64,000 nt of DNA from Phragmites australis (taxonomy: Eukaryota > Streptophyta > Magnoliopsida > Poales > Poaceae). A model generated the notes under the pieces. The model had not been told where the DNA came from. It did no database searches and was given only the letters and a program-made list of their open reading frames with translations. Where the stretch lies: NCBI RefSeq assembly GCF_958298935.1, contig NC_084923.1, forward strand, positions 1,738,501 through 1,802,500, in the 5' to 3' direction. Shown piece by piece: positions 61,256-64,000 of this stretch. The translations under genes were made by a program, and so were the position numbers. Numbering within the stretch: the stretch's first letter is position 1; each line of letters starts with the position of its first letter.

Positions 61256-64000
61256 TTCCTTAACTGATTATCATTTGTGTCCTAGCTACCTCGCAATTTG
61301 TGCTGTCAGCCTTATAGCATGCACCAGACTGATGAGGGACTAATTGCATATGTTAGCCTTAGCCATTAGCATTTAATCGATTATATTTCCGGAAGCATGA
61401 TCAGTAGGAATTATGATGTCGATAACACTGGGGCGTAGGCGCATTACAAAACATGCTGTGCAAACTATGATGCCACCTACCACTGTTTGGGGCAACGACC
61501 ACAAATCCGTCTCTGATAATAAACAATGAACCAAATTTAGGAACCCTCACATCATTCCAGTTCTCATTGCTTGCTAGCTAGCTAGCTGCTGGTCAACTCA
61601 TGATCAAAGAAAAGATATTTACAATGATGCAATGAAAGCGAAAGAATCACGCGTATTCTTCCTAATTAACATTTTGTGTGCATATTTAGCCTGACTTTGT
61701 TTCAAAAGGTTTGCTAATATGAACAGTGCCGAGACTTTCTGTATTCCCTGATCAACTTTACACCGAAACCCAACTATAACTAACCGTATCATGAGCAGAG
61801 TCAAGGAAATCTACATAGTAGCTAGTAGATTATTATTGATGATCATTATGAATGTGTGTTCTAATTCAACGAGACCACATATTTAGATAATAAAAGCAAG
61901 GATGGTCAAAAAATCTTGAGGTAAGGTAGGGCACACAGTATATCTATAGATCTTTTCTTTTTGTTCAAGCAAAGAAAGTTCAAAAGCAACGAAAGCTCGA
62001 AGGTTTTGCCTTTCTTCATCAATAAAAGCCACCTTTTTCAAGTTTACAAGTCTCGAGTTTAGGAGGAACCATTTCTTTTCAGGTTGAAAAGTCTAAATAT
62101 CTAGGGACCGGGTATGTAAATCACCACTTTTTGATTCTAATCCTCTTGCGCCGTGTTCATTATCTATACAACAGCTGGAAAAATCAAAGATGTTAGCAAA
62201 CCTCTTCTTCTTGAACAAGTTATTTTAGTCATGCACATTGTCTTTTCTCTGCAAAATATATGTGTTTGGTGTGTACTTGACTAACAAAACAGTCATTAGA
62301 ACAACTGCTCCTCTCCTTACCAACTTCATTTTAGTCATGTAAGTTGTCCTTTTCCCTACGAAATATATAAATGCGTGGTGTACTTGTGACGATAAGGGAA
62401 CTAGTAGCTGTTAATTTTGACAAGAACTAGAATCCAGCATATATGTATTCATTGAATCAGCAGCAACTGCAACAAAACAATGATACACTTTTGGTTTAGG
62501 GACCATACACATGTGTCTAGATGCAACAGAACTCTCAAAACGTAAGGATAGGGGAGGGAAAAAGATTATGGACACAAGGCCCCACCGGTTGCGCAATTTG
62601 CTTGGCCTTTGCATCATGTTTCTCGCGGGCGAGCGACTATAATAATTCGGCGCATACCGGCCCTGCCCCTTTTGTTCCTCATTGGAAACACGCTCTAAGA
62701 TCGAGGACAAACGCCAGAGATGAGCTAAGCCGGAAGGGGGCCTGGCAGCTAGCAAGCAGCTGCTAATGATCATGCAACCTCAAAACGATCTCACGCGCGC
62801 TAATCCCGAGGGAACCTGCTCGTCACGACATTCCCTGCGCTTTTGTTCACTGGGCGACACGTTTGCAGGGACGATTCTGATGGTCACTGAAGATTAAAAT
62901 GTACTTAATTTGGTTGTGCTTGGTAGACCCATGTTCTTGGGCTAGAATGGCGCGGCATTAGGAAACAGGTCAGTAGGATCGATGCTCACTTAGCTTTTTC
63001 ATGTTTCTTCTTTGTGTTTCTTGTTTGTTGGTCGATACTCTCACAGATATTTATGTGTACCTGAAATGGTCTCGCATGACTGTTGAGAATGGCAAGCACT
63101 GAACAAATACAAGCATTTCCACGTTAAATCTATTACATATATTAAAGAGCCAATATTTGAAGTAATTCTAAGAGTTAAGCTACTGTAGCTACTGTTTATG
63201 TAGGTCCAACATGTGTACCTACATATTTACGTATATGTATACATGTATACATATGTGTACATGTATGTATCCACATACGTGCATACGTATTTTTTGAAAT
63301 TCTAAAAAATAGCAAAAATAATAATAATTATATTGATAAATCGGCTAAAATATTCTAAAATGCATAAAAAATATCTGAAACAAGTGAGGGATAACAGGGG
63401 AACCGTGTCTGTCCGGTGTCAAGCAAATAGTAAAGTTACCCTCTTTGTATTGAATTAGTTTCGTATTACTGTTGTCTATATATTAAAATTACGTGCATGT
63501 ATGAAAATATCACTGTTTTTCTCATAATTAAATAAATATGTTAAATATTGATAAATGCATCAATAAATATTAAGATGCCTAAAATTGATGAATCTAATTT
63601 TTTAGTCTTTTTTTGTCATACTTTATCCCATAAAAAACGGGTACGTTGTAGACGCGCTAATCCGTGTAGTTTCACCTGAAGGGACCGCATCCACAGTTGC
63701 GGAAAAAAGGTTATGGGAGAAACAAAGCGTGGAAGACGTATACACCTTCCCAGTACTGAAAATATATACCTAAGATCTGAACCATGTTCTCTGGAGTCTG
63801 GACCATCCATTTATCGTTCATATGAAGTACACTACTGACTTATAGCAATCCCCCTACGAATTCTATCATCCATGTGACTGCCGCTGTGCGCAGAACCGAT
63901 CACCACATATTCATAAAGCGCTGCACTTTTCCATCTGTCACTGCAAACTTGGGAGCGTTCTAATTTTTCTTTCCAGCCCCCATCTGCGATCGAATAACAG
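61256..64000. other. Intergenic, no recognised gene
   Basis: Only short frames without recognisable domains. At 63205-63290 there is a run of alternating ATGTATAC/ACATGTAT sequence that is highly self-complementary. The rest is AT-rich and featureless to the eye. Confidence 0.4.

Overview
The window looks like nuclear DNA of a grass, probably a panicoid such as sorghum, Setaria or Panicum. The evidence is GT-AG split genes with GC-rich first exons, grass-type protein families, and dense CACTA, Mutator, hAT, LINE, SINE and LTR remains. Nothing bacterial, viral, organellar or CRISPR-like was seen. All gene models were built by eye from reading frame and splice signals; species and orthology are inferences.

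Six protein-coding genes can be supported. From left to right they are: a single-exon OVATE family protein (4582-5352, minus); a three-exon heavy-metal-associated isoprenylated protein with a C-terminal CaaX box (19560-20535, plus); a 14-exon CBL-interacting protein kinase of 443 residues (26246-30199, minus); a small two-helix membrane protein (36975-37337, minus); a three-exon TMEM42/EamA-like membrane protein (40190-44171, minus); and a VND-type NAC transcription factor, the secondary-wall master-switch class (49150-51595, minus). The NAC gene uses a GC-AG intron and may have a 3.7 kb intron in its 5' UTR, with the promoter near 55.3 kb. The genes are independent neighbours. Each seems to have its own promoter, and nothing suggests a shared pathway.

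The rest is mostly mobile-element sediment. Elements with readable ends and target-site duplications (TSDs) are an hAT MITE (3574-3940, 8-bp TSD), a CACTA element (13465-14522, TSD ATC), a Mutator-like element (22014-23217, 9-bp TSD), a tRNA-like SINE (about 34118-34354) and a solo LTR (59562-61048, TSD CCGGA). One LTR family, marked by scattered CCGGA...TCCGGTG motifs, recurs at about 44.7-46.4 kb (plus), 56.3-57.8 kb (minus) and 57.8-61.2 kb (minus), with a probable relative at 13.2-15.2 kb. CACTA elements have landed in two of these copies and the solo LTR in a third. LINE fragments lie at 0.5-1.4, 25.2-25.4, 32.4-33.4 and 40.7-42.6 kb. The last sits inside intron 2 of the TMEM42-like gene and is itself split by an hAT-like element within its zinc-knuckle codons.

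No wholly new biological system was found. The most interesting points are the nested insertions, a partial tandem duplication of a splice acceptor in the TMEM42-like gene, the GC-AG intron and distant promoter of the NAC gene, an array of six hairpin-forming repeats inside the solo LTR, and a 137-bp satellite-like array that replaces the right end of a CACTA element.
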